64,000 nt of DNA, taken from an uncultured Veillonella sp. (GTDB taxonomy: Bacteria > Bacillota > Negativicutes > Veillonellales > Veillonellaceae). A program made the position numbers and the translations under genes. Location of the stretch: positions 1 through 64,000 of the forward strand of contig NZ_URAR01000009.1 of the NCBI RefSeq assembly GCF_900545795.1, given 5' to 3'. Shown here in pieces: positions 9,035 through 19,026 of the stretch (position 1 is the first letter of the stretch; every line of letters begins with the position of its first letter). Below the pieces are notes generated by a model. It had not been told where the DNA came from. It was given only the letters and a program-made list of their open reading frames with translations, and ran no database searches.

Positions 9035-10378
9035 ATGAGTAAAAAGTTAGGCTATGTCAGTTTAGGCTGTGCTAAGAATCTAGTAGATACAGAGATTATG
9101 TTAGGTGCTTTAAAAGCCAATGATTATGAAATTACTGATAATTTAGAAGAAGCCGAAATTATTATAGTAAATACTTGTACATTTATAGAAAAAGCTAAGG
9201 TCGAATCGGTTAATACGATTTTGGAAATGGCGGAATTTAAAAAGTTTGGAGCATGTCGAGGTTTGATTGTAGCGGGCTGTTTGAGCCAGCAGTATCAAGA
9301 GGAGTTATTTAAAGAAATTCCTGAAATTGATGCCTTAATTGGGACTGGCTCCTGGAATCGTATTATGGAAGCGATTGATGCCATCAATGAAGGTCATCGT
9401 GCTTGCATTATGGACTCCATTACTAATATCTATAATGAACGCATGCCGCGCATGCAAACAACACCTACTTATAGTGCATATGTAAAAATTGCAGAAGGCT
9501 GTGACAATGGCTGTACTTTCTGTATCATTCCTAAAGTGCGTGGTTCATATCGCAGTCGTACTATAGAGTCTATTGTAGAGGAAGTAGAGCGCTTAGCTTC
9601 TATGGGGGTAAAAGAAATTAATCTTATTGCCCAAGATACTACTAGTTATGGGTCTGATTTAAATAATGGCAAGCCTATGTTGGTAGATTTATTAAAAGCT
9701 TTGGTAAAAGTAGAAGGGATTCAATGGTATCGTTTGCTTTATTTATATCCTAAATACTTTACCGATGATCTACTTGATTTTATCGTACAAGAGCCTAAGA
9801 TTTGTAAGTACATTGATTTACCATTACAGCATATTAATGATGATATTTTACGCCGTATGAACCGTAAGGATCGCAAGGCAGATATTGTATCTCTCCTTAA
9901 AAAAGTACGCAGTAAAGCTAAACATGTTACATTGCGAACATCTATTATTGTGGGATTCCCTGGTGAAACTGAGGAACAATTTGAAGAGTTGTGCGATTTT
10001 GTAAAAGACGTGCGCTTTGACAATATGGGGGTATTTACTTACTCCCAAGAAGAGGGGACACCAGCTGGCGCTATGGCTGATCAAATTTCAGAAGAAGTGA
10101 AGGAAGAGCGATATCATTCCTTAATGGCTATTCAAGCAGCTATTTCCGAAGAAAACAATCGCGATTTAGAAGGCACTAGTCAAGAGGCCATTGTCGAAGA
10201 AATTGATGAAACTGAAAATGGTCAATTGTTGGCTAAAGGTCGTCTTTCTACACAGGCGCCAGATGTAGATGGCAATATGTACATTGAAGACTGTGAAGGG
10301 CTGGCAGTAGGCGATATTGTACCAGTAAAAGTAGTGCAAGGCTTTTCTTATGATGTGGTCGTTGAAGTAGAGCGATAA
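9035..10378 (+). CDS. rimO: Ribosomal protein S12 methylthiotransferase RimO
   Basis: RimO adds a methylthio group to a conserved aspartate of ribosomal protein S12. The 447-residue protein shows the N-terminal UPF0004 domain beginning GYVSLGCAKNLVDTE, with cluster cysteines including NTCTFIEKAK and GCLSQQY. The radical SAM CxxxCxxC is in GCDNGCTFCIIPKVRG, and a C-terminal TRAM domain ends VVQGFSYDVVVEVE. The start NLVDTEIMLG distinguishes RimO from MiaB. It is full length. Many Firmicutes have pgsA between rimO and cinA; here only a 66-base gap separates them, so pgsA is elsewhere. Confidence 0.96.
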   Translation: MSKKLGYVSLGCAKNLVDTEIMLGALKANDYEITDNLEEAEIIIVNTCTFIEKAKVESVNTILEMAEFKKFGACRGLIVAGCLSQQYQEELFKEIPEIDALIGTGSWNRIMEAIDAINEGHRACIMDSITNIYNERMPRMQTTPTYSAYVKIAEGCDNGCTFCIIPKVRGSYRSRTIESIVEEVERLASMGVKEINLIAQDTTSYGSDLNNGKPMLVDLLKALVKVEGIQWYRLLYLYPKYFTDDLLDFIVQEPKICKYIDLPLQHINDDILRRMNRKDRKADIVSLLKKVRSKAKHVTLRTSIIVGFPGETEEQFEELCDFVKDVRFDNMGVFTYSQEEGTPAGAMADQISEEVKEERYHSLMAIQAAISEENNRDLEGTSQEAIVEEIDETENGQLLAKGRLSTQAPDVDGNMYIEDCEGLAVGDIVPVKVVQGFSYDVVVEVER

Positions 10379-10444
10379 GGCGAATACATATCTAAATACT
10401 AAGAGGCCGGTATAGTGCATTAAGACGAAATGAGGCGAAGATTC

Positions 10445-11677
10445 ATGATTGTAGAACTTATTTCTACAGGTTCAGAATTGCTGCTTGGGGATACCTTAAA
10501 TACAAATGTAACCTGGCTGGCAAAAGAGTTGAATATTTTGGGCTATACGGTGGCCTTTCAAACAACTGTAGGTGATAATCCTCAGCGCATGGCAGAAGCC
10601 TTTGAAATTGGCTCTAAACGTGCTGATATTGTAATTTGTACAGGCGGTTTAGGGCCTACTGATGGCGATATTACTCGCAATATATTAGCTCAGACTTTAG
10701 GCGCCCCCTTAGAGCTTAATAGCGATGCAGAGGCTATGGTACAAGGGTATTTTGAGGCACAAGGGCGTGACATGCCGGAGAAAAGTCGTCGTGAAATGTT
10801 TTTGCCCGCTCGAAGCATAGCGCTTTCGAATAGCAAGGGCATTGCCCCTGGTGTTGTTACGGAAGGCTTAGATACAGTCTTTATTCTATTGCCAGGTCCT
10901 CCTGGTGAAATGAAGGCCGTATTTTCTGAAGCGGTAGTTCCCTTTTTAGCAGAGCGCTATGGAGCACAAGGCACGGTGTTGTCTCACCGCTATGCTATAT
11001 ATGATATGAGGGAGCTTGCCTTAGAAGCGGCGCTAGAGGATTTGTTTAAAAATCAATCCAATCCTACTATTGCAAGCCTCATCAAAAATGGCTATATTGA
11101 ATTGCGACTTACAGCTAAAGCGGCGAATAAGGAGGAGGCAGAAGCTTTGTTAGCTCCTTGGGATGAGATTGTAGCCTCGCGTCTTGGCGAGCATGTAGGA
11201 CGCAATGTAGATACATCTATATTGGAATTAGTGTCTCAAAAGTTATGGGATGAAAATGCCACCATTGCAACGGCTGAATCCTGCACAGGTGGCTTAGTGG
11301 GTAAGTATTTGACTGATTTAGCTGGTAGCAGTTCCTTTATGCGAGGTGGTGTCATATCCTATGACAATGACATAAAGCATGAAGTGCTAGGGGTAAATGC
11401 TGAAGATTTGAGCACCTATGGTGCAGTTAGTGAAACTGTAGCCAAGCAAATGGCTGAAGGAGTGCGCCAGCTCATGAAGACCACTTATGCCATATCCACT
11501 ACCGGCATAGCTGGTCCTGGTGGGGCTACGGATACTAAGCCTGTGGGCTTAGTATATATTGGCATTGCTGGGCCAGAAGGCACTAAGGTGTACAAAAATG
11601 AATTTCTTGGCGATCGCCAAAGCATACGCGAAAGCACTGTAGAACGGGCATTATTTTATTTATATAAATGCATGTAA
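10445..11677 (+). CDS. cinA: CinA competence/damage-inducible protein
   Basis: The 410-residue protein joins an N-terminal MoaB/MogA-like (MPT-binding, COG1058) domain (VELISTGSELLLGDTLNTN and GGLGPTDGDITR) to a C-terminal PncC-type nicotinamide-nucleotide amidase domain (TAESCTGGLVGKYLTDLAGSS and TTGIAGPGGATDTKPVG). It hydrolyses damaged or by-product pyridine nucleotides and is classically linked to competence. ATG 10445 is favoured over ATG 10430 because GAGGCGAA precedes it by a normal distance. It is directly upstream of recA, as in Bacillus and Streptococcus, and probably in the same operon. Confidence 0.95.
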   Translation: MIVELISTGSELLLGDTLNTNVTWLAKELNILGYTVAFQTTVGDNPQRMAEAFEIGSKRADIVICTGGLGPTDGDITRNILAQTLGAPLELNSDAEAMVQGYFEAQGRDMPEKSRREMFLPARSIALSNSKGIAPGVVTEGLDTVFILLPGPPGEMKAVFSEAVVPFLAERYGAQGTVLSHRYAIYDMRELALEAALEDLFKNQSNPTIASLIKNGYIELRLTAKAANKEEAEALLAPWDEIVASRLGEHVGRNVDTSILELVSQKLWDENATIATAESCTGGLVGKYLTDLAGSSSFMRGGVISYDNDIKHEVLGVNAEDLSTYGAVSETVAKQMAEGVRQLMKTTYAISTTGIAGPGGATDTKPVGLVYIGIAGPEGTKVYKNEFLGDRQSIRESTVERALFYLYKCM

Positions 11678-11702
11678 TATTTTTTGTTAGAAAGGAATTA
11701 CC

Positions 11703-12740
11703 ATGGAAGGCAGAGAACAGGCACTGGATAGTGCATTAAAGAAGATAGAGAAAGATTATGGTAAAGGCGCGATTATGCGTTTAGGGGATATTGGAGATCG
11801 CATGAATATTGATGTGATTTCCACCGGCTGTTTAGCCATCGACCTAGCTGTAGGTGTAGGCGGATTCCCTCGCGGCCGGGTTATTGAAATTTACGGTCCA
11901 GAATCTTCTGGTAAAACAACTGTAGCGCTTCATGCGATTGCAGAAGCTCAAAAAGGTGGCGGTATTGCTGCTTTTATTGATGCGGAGCATGCGCTTGATC
12001 CAGTATATGCACGCCGTTTAGGTGTTGATATTAACAATTTATTAGTATCTCAGCCAGATTGTGGTGAGCAGGCACTAGAAATTACAGAATCTTTAGTGCG
12101 CAGTGGCGCTGTTGATATTATCGTAGTAGACTCCGTAGCAGCTCTTGTGCCTAAAGCCGAAATTGAAGGTGAAATGGGTGATGCTCATGTAGGCTTACAA
12201 GCTCGTCTCATGAGTAAGGCCCTTCGTAAGTTGACTGGTATTATTAGTAAATCTCGTACAGTAGTTATCTTTATTAACCAATTGCGTGAAAAAGTAGGGG
12301 TTATGTTTGGTAATCCTGAAACGACTACTGGTGGTCGTGCGCTTAAATTCTACTCCACGATTCGCCTTGATGTGCGCAAAGGGGAAGTAATTAAGCAAAA
12401 TAATGAAAATGTAGGTAGCCGCACGAAAGTTAAAGTAGTTAAAAACAAAGTGGCACCTCCATTTAAAACTGCTGAATTTGATTTGATGTATGGCACTGGC
12501 GTTTCCTATGAAGGTACTTTAATCGACATTGGTACTAATATGGAAATCATCAAAAAATCTGGTGCTTGGTACTCCTATAATGATGATCGTATGGGCCAAG
12601 GTAAGGAAGCGGCTAAAGAATATTTACGTGCTAACCCTGCTATTGCCCAAGAAATCGACAAGATTATTCGCGATACCTTAATGGCTGAGCCAGAAGTCTT
12701 TGATGTAGTTGGTGAAGATGTAGAAGCTACAGAAGAATAA
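11703..12740 (+). CDS. recA: Recombinase RecA
   Basis: The central homologous-recombination ATPase and SOS co-protease; 345 residues, a normal length with no intein. Seen directly: the N-terminal [16 protein letters not shown], Walker [10 protein letters not shown] with Lys71, the [10 protein letters not shown] block, loop L1/L2 regions, and the acidic C-terminal tail ending DVEATEE. AGAAAGGAA precedes ATG 11703. It lies 25 bases after cinA and 14 bases before recX. I could not find a convincing LexA-type box in the short gap, so control may come from an upstream promoter. Confidence 0.98.
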   Translation: MEGREQALDSALKKIEKDYGKGAIMRLGDIGDRMNIDVISTGCLAIDLAVGVGGFPRGRVIEIYGPESSGKTTVALHAIAEAQKGGGIAAFIDAEHALDPVYARRLGVDINNLLVSQPDCGEQALEITESLVRSGAVDIIVVDSVAALVPKAEIEGEMGDAHVGLQARLMSKALRKLTGIISKSRTVVIFINQLREKVGVMFGNPETTTGGRALKFYSTIRLDVRKGEVIKQNNENVGSRTKVKVVKNKVAPPFKTAEFDLMYGTGVSYEGTLIDIGTNMEIIKKSGAWYSYNDDRMGQGKEAAKEYLRANPAIAQEIDKIIRDTLMAEPEVFDVVGEDVEATEE

Positions 12741-12754
12741 GAAAGGGGCGGCGA

Positions 12755-13261
12755 ATGAAAGGCGATTCAAACCTGGAATACAACTTTTCTACAGCTATGG
12801 ATCAGGCTTTGCGCTTTTTAGCTCCGCGTTTTTTAAGTCGTTTAGAACTCACTCAGAAATTGAAGCGAAAACAAGTTCCAGATGCTCTTATTGAAGAGGT
12901 TTTGGCACGCTTAGAAGAACTAGACTATATTGATGACGAACGCCTCTCTCGGGAGGCGTTACGCCTTTATATGGAGGCTGAAAAGTATAGCGAGACCTTT
13001 ATACGTCAAAAAATGTATCAACGAGGTCTTACTGTAGGATCTTTTATTAGTTCATATGATGAATCTTCAGTAGCCTATAAACTTTGTGAACGCCATTTTT
13101 TGCCCCTTAATGCAGAAGGGCGATATGAATGGGGAGACACTTGGGATGAAATTGATAAGATTCCTCAAAAGAAAGTTTTTAATTACTTAAAAAATCGCGG
13201 CTTTAAAATCGGCACTATTCAAGAGATTGCCCGTAAAATCGCTCGATTTAGCGAATTTTAA
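12755..13261 (+). CDS. recX: Regulatory protein RecX
   Basis: A 168-residue RecX-family protein, which modulates RecA filaments. The three-helix repeats typical of the family are visible: ALRFLAPRFLSRLELTQKLK at residues 15-35, ARLEELDYIDDERLSREAL, and FIRQKMYQRGL. The AAAGGGGCGG stretch upstream of ATG 12755 supplies the binding site. It follows recA immediately, its usual partner position. The C-terminal repeat ends FNYLKNRGFKIGTIQEI, which is typical. Length and architecture are normal. Confidence 0.92.
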   Translation: MKGDSNLEYNFSTAMDQALRFLAPRFLSRLELTQKLKRKQVPDALIEEVLARLEELDYIDDERLSREALRLYMEAEKYSETFIRQKMYQRGLTVGSFISSYDESSVAYKLCERHFLPLNAEGRYEWGDTWDEIDKIPQKKVFNYLKNRGFKIGTIQEIARKIARFSEF

Positions 13262-13297
13262 GCAAGATTTAATAGTCCCATTTAGACCGCGCAGTGC

Positions 13298-13326
13298 TTG
13301 ACATGTTAATGTTCACCGTCTACAAT
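13298..13326 (+). promoter_or_regulatory. Strong sigma-A promoter for rny
   Basis: TTGACA at 13298-13303 and TACAAT at 13321-13326 with a 17-base spacer form a near-consensus promoter between recX and rny. The predicted start is near 13333, giving a leader of about 90 bases that contains a terminator-like hairpin. Confidence 0.8.
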
Positions 13327-13388
13327 TATAGTAGTCTCACAGTAGTGGGCAAAATATGAATATTGGATGAATTAGACGGCAACTTTAG

Positions 13389-13415
13389 AAGAAGCCTAAT
13401 GGCTTCTTACTTTTT
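13389..13415 (+). terminator. Terminator-like hairpin in the rny leader
   Basis: The perfect 8-bp stem AAGAAGCC/GGCTTCTT with loop TAAT is followed by ACTTTTT. It sits between the rny promoter and the rny ribosome binding site, so it could attenuate rny or define a short RNA of about 80 nt. Confidence 0.65.
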
Positions 13416-13424
13416 ATACAGGAG

Positions 13425-14969
13425 GTGAAACTTATTTTAGAGTATAGTATTATAGCCGTTGTAATGGTTCTCATCGGTCTTGGTGTGGGCTATTTAATGC
13501 GTAAAAATATTGCTGAAGGGAAGCTCAATCGCGCTGAAACTGAAGCAGCTCGCATTATTGCTGATGGCGAACGCGTAGCTGAAGCTAAGAAAAAAGAAGC
13601 TTTGGTTGAAGCTAAAGAAGAAATCCATCAGATGCGCACTGAGGTAGAGAAGGAAAATAGAGATCGTAGATCTGAATTACAACGCTTAGAAAGACGCATT
13701 CTTCAAAAGGAAGAACATCTTGATAATAAATTAGAAACATTAGAAAAGAAAGAAGACAGTTTACATCGTAAGGAACAAGAAGTGACTACGATTCGTGAAC
13801 GTGTTGAAGAACTTTATAAGAAAGAAATGGCTGAATTAGAACGTATCTCGGGCATGACTTTTGATGAAGCAAAAAACATTTTGCTCTCTAATGTGGAACG
13901 AGATATTCGCCATGAAACTGCTATTTTAGTAAAAGATTTAGAGCAACAAGCTAAAGATGAAGCTGAGAAAAATGCTCGTGAAATTATTGCTGCAGCTATT
14001 CAACGCTGCGCAGCTGACCATGTAGCCGAATCTACAGTATCTGTAGTGGCTCTTCCTAATGATGAAATGAAAGGGCGTATTATTGGTCGTGAAGGCCGTA
14101 ATATTCGTGCTCTAGAAACCTTAACAGGTATAGATCTTATTATTGACGATACACCAGAAGCAGTTATTCTCTCTGGTTTTGATCCAATTCGTCGTGAAGT
14201 AGCGCGTATTGCTCTAGAAAAATTAATTGTTGATGGTCGTATCCATCCAGCTCGTATTGAAGAGATGGTGGCTAAAGCTCGTAAAGAGGTGGACAATACA
14301 ATTAAAGAAGCTGGTGAGCAAGCTACGTTTGAAGCTGATGTACATGGCTTACATCCTGAAATCGTTAGAATTTTAGGTCGCTTAAAATATCGTACAAGTT
14401 ATGGTCAAAATGTACTTAAACATTCCATTGAGGTATCTCATTTAGCTGGTATTATGGCGGCTGAATTAGGTTGTGACGTAACGCTTGCTAAACGCGGTGG
14501 TTTACTTCATGACTTAGGGAAAGCTCTTGACCATGAAATTGAAGGCTCTCACGTACAAATTGGTATTGATGTAGCTAAAAAATACCATGAAAGCGTATTG
14601 GTACAAAACTGTATTGGTGCACATCATGGTGATGAAGAATTTAAATCTGTTGAAGCTGTTCTTGTAGCAGCTGCTGATGCTATTTCTGCTGCTCGTCCAG
14701 GCGCACGCCGTGAAACATTGGAAAACTACTTAAAACGCTTAACTAAATTAGAGGAAATTGCCGAGTCCTTTGATGGCGTTGAAAAATGTTTTGCAATTCA
14801 GGCTGGTCGTGAAATTCGCGTTATGGTTAAACCAGACAAGATTGACGAAGCAGAAGCTACTTTATTAGTTCGCGAAATGGTTAAACGTATTGAGTCTGAA
14901 TTGGAGTATCCAGGACAGATTAAAGTGGTGATTATCCGCGAAACTCGTGTTGTTGATTACGCTAAATAA
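13425..14969 (+). CDS. rny: Ribonuclease Y
   Basis: A membrane-anchored endoribonuclease that initiates mRNA decay. An N-terminal membrane helix (about residues 5-25) is followed by a long coiled coil (about 30-180), a KH RNA-binding domain ([15 protein letters not shown]) and an HD hydrolase domain with [12 protein letters not shown] and HHGD. The end ([19 protein letters not shown]) matches the family. The start is odd: the only standard codon before the membrane helix is GTG 13425, but this overlaps the AGGAGG at 13420-13425. An ATT at 13434 lies at ideal spacing, so initiation at AUU is possible and the coordinates given are the longer choice. Confidence 0.93.
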   Translation: MKLILEYSIIAVVMVLIGLGVGYLMRKNIAEGKLNRAETEAARIIADGERVAEAKKKEALVEAKEEIHQMRTEVEKENRDRRSELQRLERRILQKEEHLDNKLETLEKKEDSLHRKEQEVTTIRERVEELYKKEMAELERISGMTFDEAKNILLSNVERDIRHETAILVKDLEQQAKDEAEKNAREIIAAAIQRCAADHVAESTVSVVALPNDEMKGRIIGREGRNIRALETLTGIDLIIDDTPEAVILSGFDPIRREVARIALEKLIVDGRIHPARIEEMVAKARKEVDNTIKEAGEQATFEADVHGLHPEIVRILGRLKYRTSYGQNVLKHSIEVSHLAGIMAAELGCDVTLAKRGGLLHDLGKALDHEIEGSHVQIGIDVAKKYHESVLVQNCIGAHHGDEEFKSVEAVLVAAADAISAARPGARRETLENYLKRLTKLEEIAESFDGVEKCFAIQAGREIRVMVKPDKIDEAEATLLVREMVKRIESELEYPGQIKVVIIRETRVVDYAK

Positions 14970-15502
14970 ATTTAGTATTTTACATATCATTACTCATAAC
15001 AATTGTTTTGCATTAATAATTACGTAATATACAAGAAATTTTAAAACCTAATTTAACAAGATGAATATACTAGACTACAGCCCTTACGTTTGTAAGTGGT
15101 TGTAGTCTTTTATTGTGCCCTTGTGAAGTAGGGCTTTCCGCTATTGTAGTCTTTTGAAGTGCCGTTATGAAGTGATGATTTTAATATGATTGTTAGACGT
15201 ATTTTGATGAAAGAGTCAGAGTAAGAACAGTGCTATTGTAAGCGGCATAAAGAGGTCAAATATAATAAAAACTTGATTTTTTACCAGGAAAACTAGTAAA
15301 ATATATATTTGTCTGAAAAAATAATTTATATCATTCTTAAAGCGAGCGCAAAGTACTTTAATAAGCTACTTGCGCTTAATGCATTTATATTTTGCACTAT
15401 TGATGTAATAAAATCTGCAAAAAATATTCTTGACAAAGAAGGAAAATAGTTCTTTTTTGTAGAATTATATAACAGAGAAGTTGAAGTATGGGGTGCGAAG
15501 AG
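14970..15502. other. Gene-free spacer between rny and dnaG
   Basis: After the rny terminator there is a partial duplication (GTAGTCTTTTATTGTGCC near 15102 and GTAGTCTTTTGAAGTGCC near 15147), then AT-rich DNA with an imperfect hairpin at about 15347-15375 (GCGCAA/TTGCGC). A TTGACA at 15430-15435 upstream of dnaG has no good -10 at standard spacing. I see no convincing gene. Confidence 0.5.
15073..15113 (+). terminator. Intrinsic terminator after rny
   Basis: The stem GACTACAGCCCTTAC/GTAAGTGGTTGTAGTC (two G-U type pairs) is followed by TTTTATT. Confidence 0.8.
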
Positions 15503-17260
15503 ATGAATAGACACTTTGATGACGAGTTAATTGAACAAATAAAAAACGCGAACGACATAGTGGAAGTAGTTTCTGAATACGTACCGCTAAAGAAAAATGG
15601 GCGAAACTATTGGGGCAATTGTCCCTTTCATAATGAAAAGACTGCGTCCTTCAGTGTTTCCCCAGATAAGGGCTTTTTTTATTGTTTTGGCTGTAAGTCA
15701 GGTGGAAATGTATTTAATTTCCTCATGCGTACAGATAATTTAACATTTCCAGAATCTGTAGAGAAGTTAGCTAATCGTGCCAATATACCGCTCCCTGTAA
15801 AAGCGTTAACCAAGGAAGAAATGGAACGAAAAGCTCACCGGGAGGAGCTATATAGGGTAAATGATTTAGCAGCTACTTTTTATCATAATTGTCTCACACA
15901 GACTGAAATGGGAAAGGATGCGCTCGAATATCTACATAAGAGGGGACTTTCAGAGGAAATAATTAAGCAATTTCGCTTAGGTTTTGCCCCAAAGAGCAGA
16001 GATAGATTGAATCGAGCCTTTACGCAACGGGACATACAAGAGCGTACTTTACTTGAGCTAGGTTTAGCTCGACGGAATGAACGAGGTTTGTATGATTATT
16101 TTAGTAATCGCGTGATGTTCCCTATCTGTGATGGTCGTGGTCGAGTAGTGGCCTTTGGTGGTCGTATGATTAATCCGGGGCAACGAGATCCGAAATATTT
16201 AAACTCAGCAGAAACTAGCTTTTTTAACAAAGGACATATGCTATTTGCTTTTGATAAGGCCTATCAAAGCATTCGCAAAAAACGGCAAGTTATCTTAGTA
16301 GAGGGCTACATGGATGTTATTAGTGCACATAATTGTGGCATTACTAATGTAGTGGCCTCTTTAGGAACGGCCTTTACGGAGAATCAAGCACGACTCTTAG
16401 TGCGCCAAGCGGATGAAGTAATTTTAGCCTATGACATGGATGGTGCAGGGCGCCAGGCTGTGCGCGATGCAATCCGTATTTTGCAGCCTATGGACTTTAA
16501 AGTTCGCATTGTGATTATGCCTGATGGGAAAGATCCAGATGATTATTGTCGAAATCATGGCGGAGAGGCTTTTGCTCAATTAGTGGAGGAAGCGGTGTCT
16601 CCTTTTGATTTCTTCTTAAATGAAGCCTTAATTCAGGAAGATCGCAATACGGCAACAGGTAAGCAGGCTATTTTAAAGAGAATGTTTGATTATATTAAAG
16701 GGGTAACGAACCCTATTGAAAGAGAGACTTACCTAAAGGCTTTGGCACTCCCTTTGTGGCTTGATAATAGTGCCATATTGCGCATGTTTAGGCAGTACAC
16801 TGGTAAAGGTTCCCTAGACCTTAAGCCAGCACCTAAACCTAATAGTAAGGCAAAGGCAAGTGAAGAGGATTATTTGACGGCTATGGCTGTAAGCTCAGTT
16901 CCGTATTTAACAAGAGTTATACAATACTTGCCCCTAGAAGATATAAGCAATGACATTTACCGGACCTTATTGGAAAAGGCCGGACAAGTTCTAAAGGAAA
17001 CAGGACAACTGCAGTCCACTGTGTTAGAAGAGCGCTTAACCGACGAAGAACGAGCAGCCTATGCACAATTGATGTTACTTCATTATGATGATAATACATT
17101 AGATGGCTATATACGGGCTGTGCGACTTAAGTCGTTGCGAGAACAGTATAAAACACATAGCACATTAGCAGATCAGTTAAATCGTGCAGGAGATAAACGG
17201 TTTATTGAAGAACTAAAACTCTGTCAGGACTTACAATCCTTGATAAAACAATGGTCCTGA
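15503..17260 (+). CDS. dnaG: DNA primase DnaG
   Basis: It synthesises RNA primers at the replication fork. The 585-residue protein has the N-terminal zinc-binding domain ([15 protein letters not shown] and [12 protein letters not shown]), the primase core with a [10 protein letters not shown] block, and the TOPRIM motifs VEGYMDVIS and [11 protein letters not shown]. The C-terminal helicase-interacting domain is divergent but present. ATG 15503 is preferred over ATG 15488 because a GGGGTG stretch precedes it at normal spacing. dnaG followed by rpoD is the classic macromolecular-synthesis operon order; rpsU is not upstream here. Confidence 0.96.
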   Translation: MNRHFDDELIEQIKNANDIVEVVSEYVPLKKNGRNYWGNCPFHNEKTASFSVSPDKGFFYCFGCKSGGNVFNFLMRTDNLTFPESVEKLANRANIPLPVKALTKEEMERKAHREELYRVNDLAATFYHNCLTQTEMGKDALEYLHKRGLSEEIIKQFRLGFAPKSRDRLNRAFTQRDIQERTLLELGLARRNERGLYDYFSNRVMFPICDGRGRVVAFGGRMINPGQRDPKYLNSAETSFFNKGHMLFAFDKAYQSIRKKRQVILVEGYMDVISAHNCGITNVVASLGTAFTENQARLLVRQADEVILAYDMDGAGRQAVRDAIRILQPMDFKVRIVIMPDGKDPDDYCRNHGGEAFAQLVEEAVSPFDFFLNEALIQEDRNTATGKQAILKRMFDYIKGVTNPIERETYLKALALPLWLDNSAILRMFRQYTGKGSLDLKPAPKPNSKAKASEEDYLTAMAVSSVPYLTRVIQYLPLEDISNDIYRTLLEKAGQVLKETGQLQSTVLEERLTDEERAAYAQLMLLHYDDNTLDGYIRAVRLKSLREQYKTHSTLADQLNRAGDKRFIEELKLCQDLQSLIKQWS

Positions 17261-17288
17261 TAAATCTATAAAAGAAAGGAAGAGCGTT

Positions 17289-18455
17289 GTGGCTAAGAAG
17301 CAAAATAAATCGCGTTTAGAAGAAATAATAGAACAATTAGTAGCAAAGGGAAGAAAAACAGGTGCTTTATCCAGCAAGGAAATTACCGATGCTCTTCATG
17401 AAGAAGTGGAGCTTACAGCAGAGCAGCTGGATGATATGTATGAAGTATTGCAGAAGAGCAATATCGAGGTCATTACTGATGACGTAGCCGTAGAAGAAGA
17501 GGAAGATATTATCGAAGATGACGATGAAGAAGTAACTGATGATGTACGTGAAGCTAAGGAAGTAACTCTTGATTTAAGTATTCCTGAAGGCGTTAATATT
17601 GATGACCCAGTGCGCATGTACTTGAAGGAAATTGGTCGTGTGCCACTTCTTTCGGCAGATGAAGAGATTTTATTGGCGCAGCAAATTGAAGCTGGTGCAA
17701 AGGAAGATGCTACGTACAAAGAAATGCGTACTGGTGAGAAAGCTAAGCAAAAGCTGATTGATGCAAACTTGCGCTTAGTTGTTAGTATTGCAAAGCGCTA
17801 TGTAGGCCGTGGCATGTTATTCTTGGATTTAATCCAAGAAGGTAACTTAGGTCTCATTAAAGCAGTTGATAAGTTTGATTATACTAAAGGGTATAAGTTC
17901 TCTACTTATGCAACATGGTGGATTCGTCAAGCTATTACGCGCGCCATTGCTGACCAAGCACGTACGATTCGAATTCCTGTACACATGGTAGAAACTATCA
18001 ATAAATTGATTCGCATTTCTCGCCAATTGTTGCAGGATAAAGGGCGTGAGCCATTGCCAGAAGAAATAGCAGAAGGCATGGGGATCAGCGTGGAACGTGT
18101 TCGCGAAATTCAAAAGATTGCGCAAGAGCCAGTTTCTTTAGAAACGCCGATTGGTGAGGAAGAAGATTCCCATTTAGGTGATTTCATTGAAGACCAAGAT
18201 GCTATTGCACCAGATGATGCAGCTAGTTACATTTTATTAAAAGAGCAAATTGAAGATGTATTCTCTTGCTTAACTGAAAGAGAGCAACAAGTATTAGTGC
18301 TTCGCTTTGGCCTAAAAGATGGCAAGCCAAGAACACTAGAAGAAGTGGGGCAGCATTTTAATGTAACTCGTGAACGTATTCGTCAGATTGAAGGTAAGGC
18401 TCTTACTAAGTTACGCAATCGTGGCAAGCGCGATAAAATTAAAGATTTCTTATAA
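17289..18455 (+). CDS. rpoD: Housekeeping sigma factor RpoD (sigma-A)
   Basis: Primary sigma factor, 388 residues. The N-terminal 1.1-like region is strongly acidic (about residues 60-85), region 1.2 is [16 protein letters not shown], and region 2 has the core-binding and -10-reading segment [18 protein letters not shown] and [16 protein letters not shown]. Region 4.2 has the -35 reader [20 protein letters not shown]. The length is typical of Firmicute sigma-A. The start is GTG at 17289, behind GAAAGGAAGAG. It follows dnaG by 28 bases in one operon and ends at a strong terminator. Confidence 0.97.
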   Translation: MAKKQNKSRLEEIIEQLVAKGRKTGALSSKEITDALHEEVELTAEQLDDMYEVLQKSNIEVITDDVAVEEEEDIIEDDDEEVTDDVREAKEVTLDLSIPEGVNIDDPVRMYLKEIGRVPLLSADEEILLAQQIEAGAKEDATYKEMRTGEKAKQKLIDANLRLVVSIAKRYVGRGMLFLDLIQEGNLGLIKAVDKFDYTKGYKFSTYATWWIRQAITRAIADQARTIRIPVHMVETINKLIRISRQLLQDKGREPLPEEIAEGMGISVERVREIQKIAQEPVSLETPIGEEEDSHLGDFIEDQDAIAPDDAASYILLKEQIEDVFSCLTEREQQVLVLRFGLKDGKPRTLEEVGQHFNVTRERIRQIEGKALTKLRNRGKRDKIKDFL

Positions 18456-18535
18456 GAACTATATATTGGGTATTTATGATAAGTGGCACAGATTATGTGT
18501 AATGAATTATAAATAGCCATGGGCTAGAAGCTAAA

Positions 18536-18586
18536 AAAGGCTCTCACCTAAACTCCTGAAGCACAGGGGACTAGGTGAGAGCCTTT
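18536..18586 (+). terminator. Terminator of the dnaG-rpoD operon
   Basis: The 15-base arms AAAGGCTCTCACCTA and TAGGTGAGAGCCTTT are perfect complements around a 21-base loop. The T run is short. Confidence 0.75.
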
Positions 18587-18617
18587 CGAGTATGAAGGGG
18601 AAACGAATATGGGATAA

Positions 18618-18742
18618 TAGGCAAAGGACTATTAGATGGTAGGTAAAAGAATATTGAATGATAGGTAAAAGAGTATTAGATTATAGGTAAAAGAATCTCG
18701 GCTGATGAGCAAAAGAACATCATATCATGGATAAAAGAAAAT
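18618..18742. repeat. 22-bp tandem repeat, 5.7 copies
   Basis: Copies start at 18618, 18640, 18662, 18684, 18706 and 18728 (partial) in exact 22-base register. The shared core is TAGGTAAAAGAATATT; the second half of each unit is more diverged. It lies between the rpoD terminator and the tRNA. It is not CRISPR-like, as there are no spacers. Confidence 0.8.
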
Positions 18743-18775
18743 AAAAAGAACCAACTACAATGTAGTTGGTTTCTT
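18743..18775 (-). terminator. Terminator downstream of tRNA-Ile2
   Basis: The stem AACCAACTACA/TGTAGTTGGTT has a one-base loop. On the minus strand it is followed by a T-rich run (complement of ATAAAAAG), fitting the tRNA transcript. Confidence 0.7.
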
Positions 18776-18779
18776 TATT

Positions 18780-18854
18780 TGGTGGGCCCACCTGGGTTCG
18801 AACCAGGGACCGACCGGTTATGAGCCGGTTGCTCTACCCCTGAGCTATAGGCCC
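18780..18854 (-). tRNA. tRNA with CAT anticodon, probably tRNA-Ile2
   Basis: The minus strand folds into a full cloverleaf: acceptor GGGCCTA/TGGGCCC, D arm GCTC...GAGC, anticodon stem-loop CCGGCTCATAACCGG, T arm with GGTTCGAACC, discriminator A and an encoded CCA. The anticodon is CAT. A G1-C72 pair rules out initiator tRNA-fMet. The loop and stem resemble the Bacillus tRNA-Ile whose C34 is converted to lysidine by TilS to read AUA. Elongator Met is the alternative. Confidence 0.9.
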
Positions 18855-19026
18855 GCAAAGAAGTATGTTCTATACTTTGGTGCACTATATTAGAATTAAC
18901 AGTCTAATATAGTACTACCAAAATATTATACAAAAAAGAATATCTTTTAGTCAATACAATTCGGAGTTTAGCGTGTATTGTTTTAATGGGCTTATAAATT
19001 TATAGCAGTGATTACGAAGGCAACGG

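Noticed and set aside
11703..12740. Possible intein or insertion in recA
   Set aside because: The protein is 345 residues with all motifs at normal spacing.
15326..15514. Minus-strand open frame of 62 codons in the rny-dnaG spacer
   Set aside because: No ribosome binding site or family resemblance; it overlaps the dnaG start and the presumed promoter region.
18618..18742. Possible CRISPR array
   Set aside because: The repeats are directly tandem without unique spacers, and no cas gene is present in the window.
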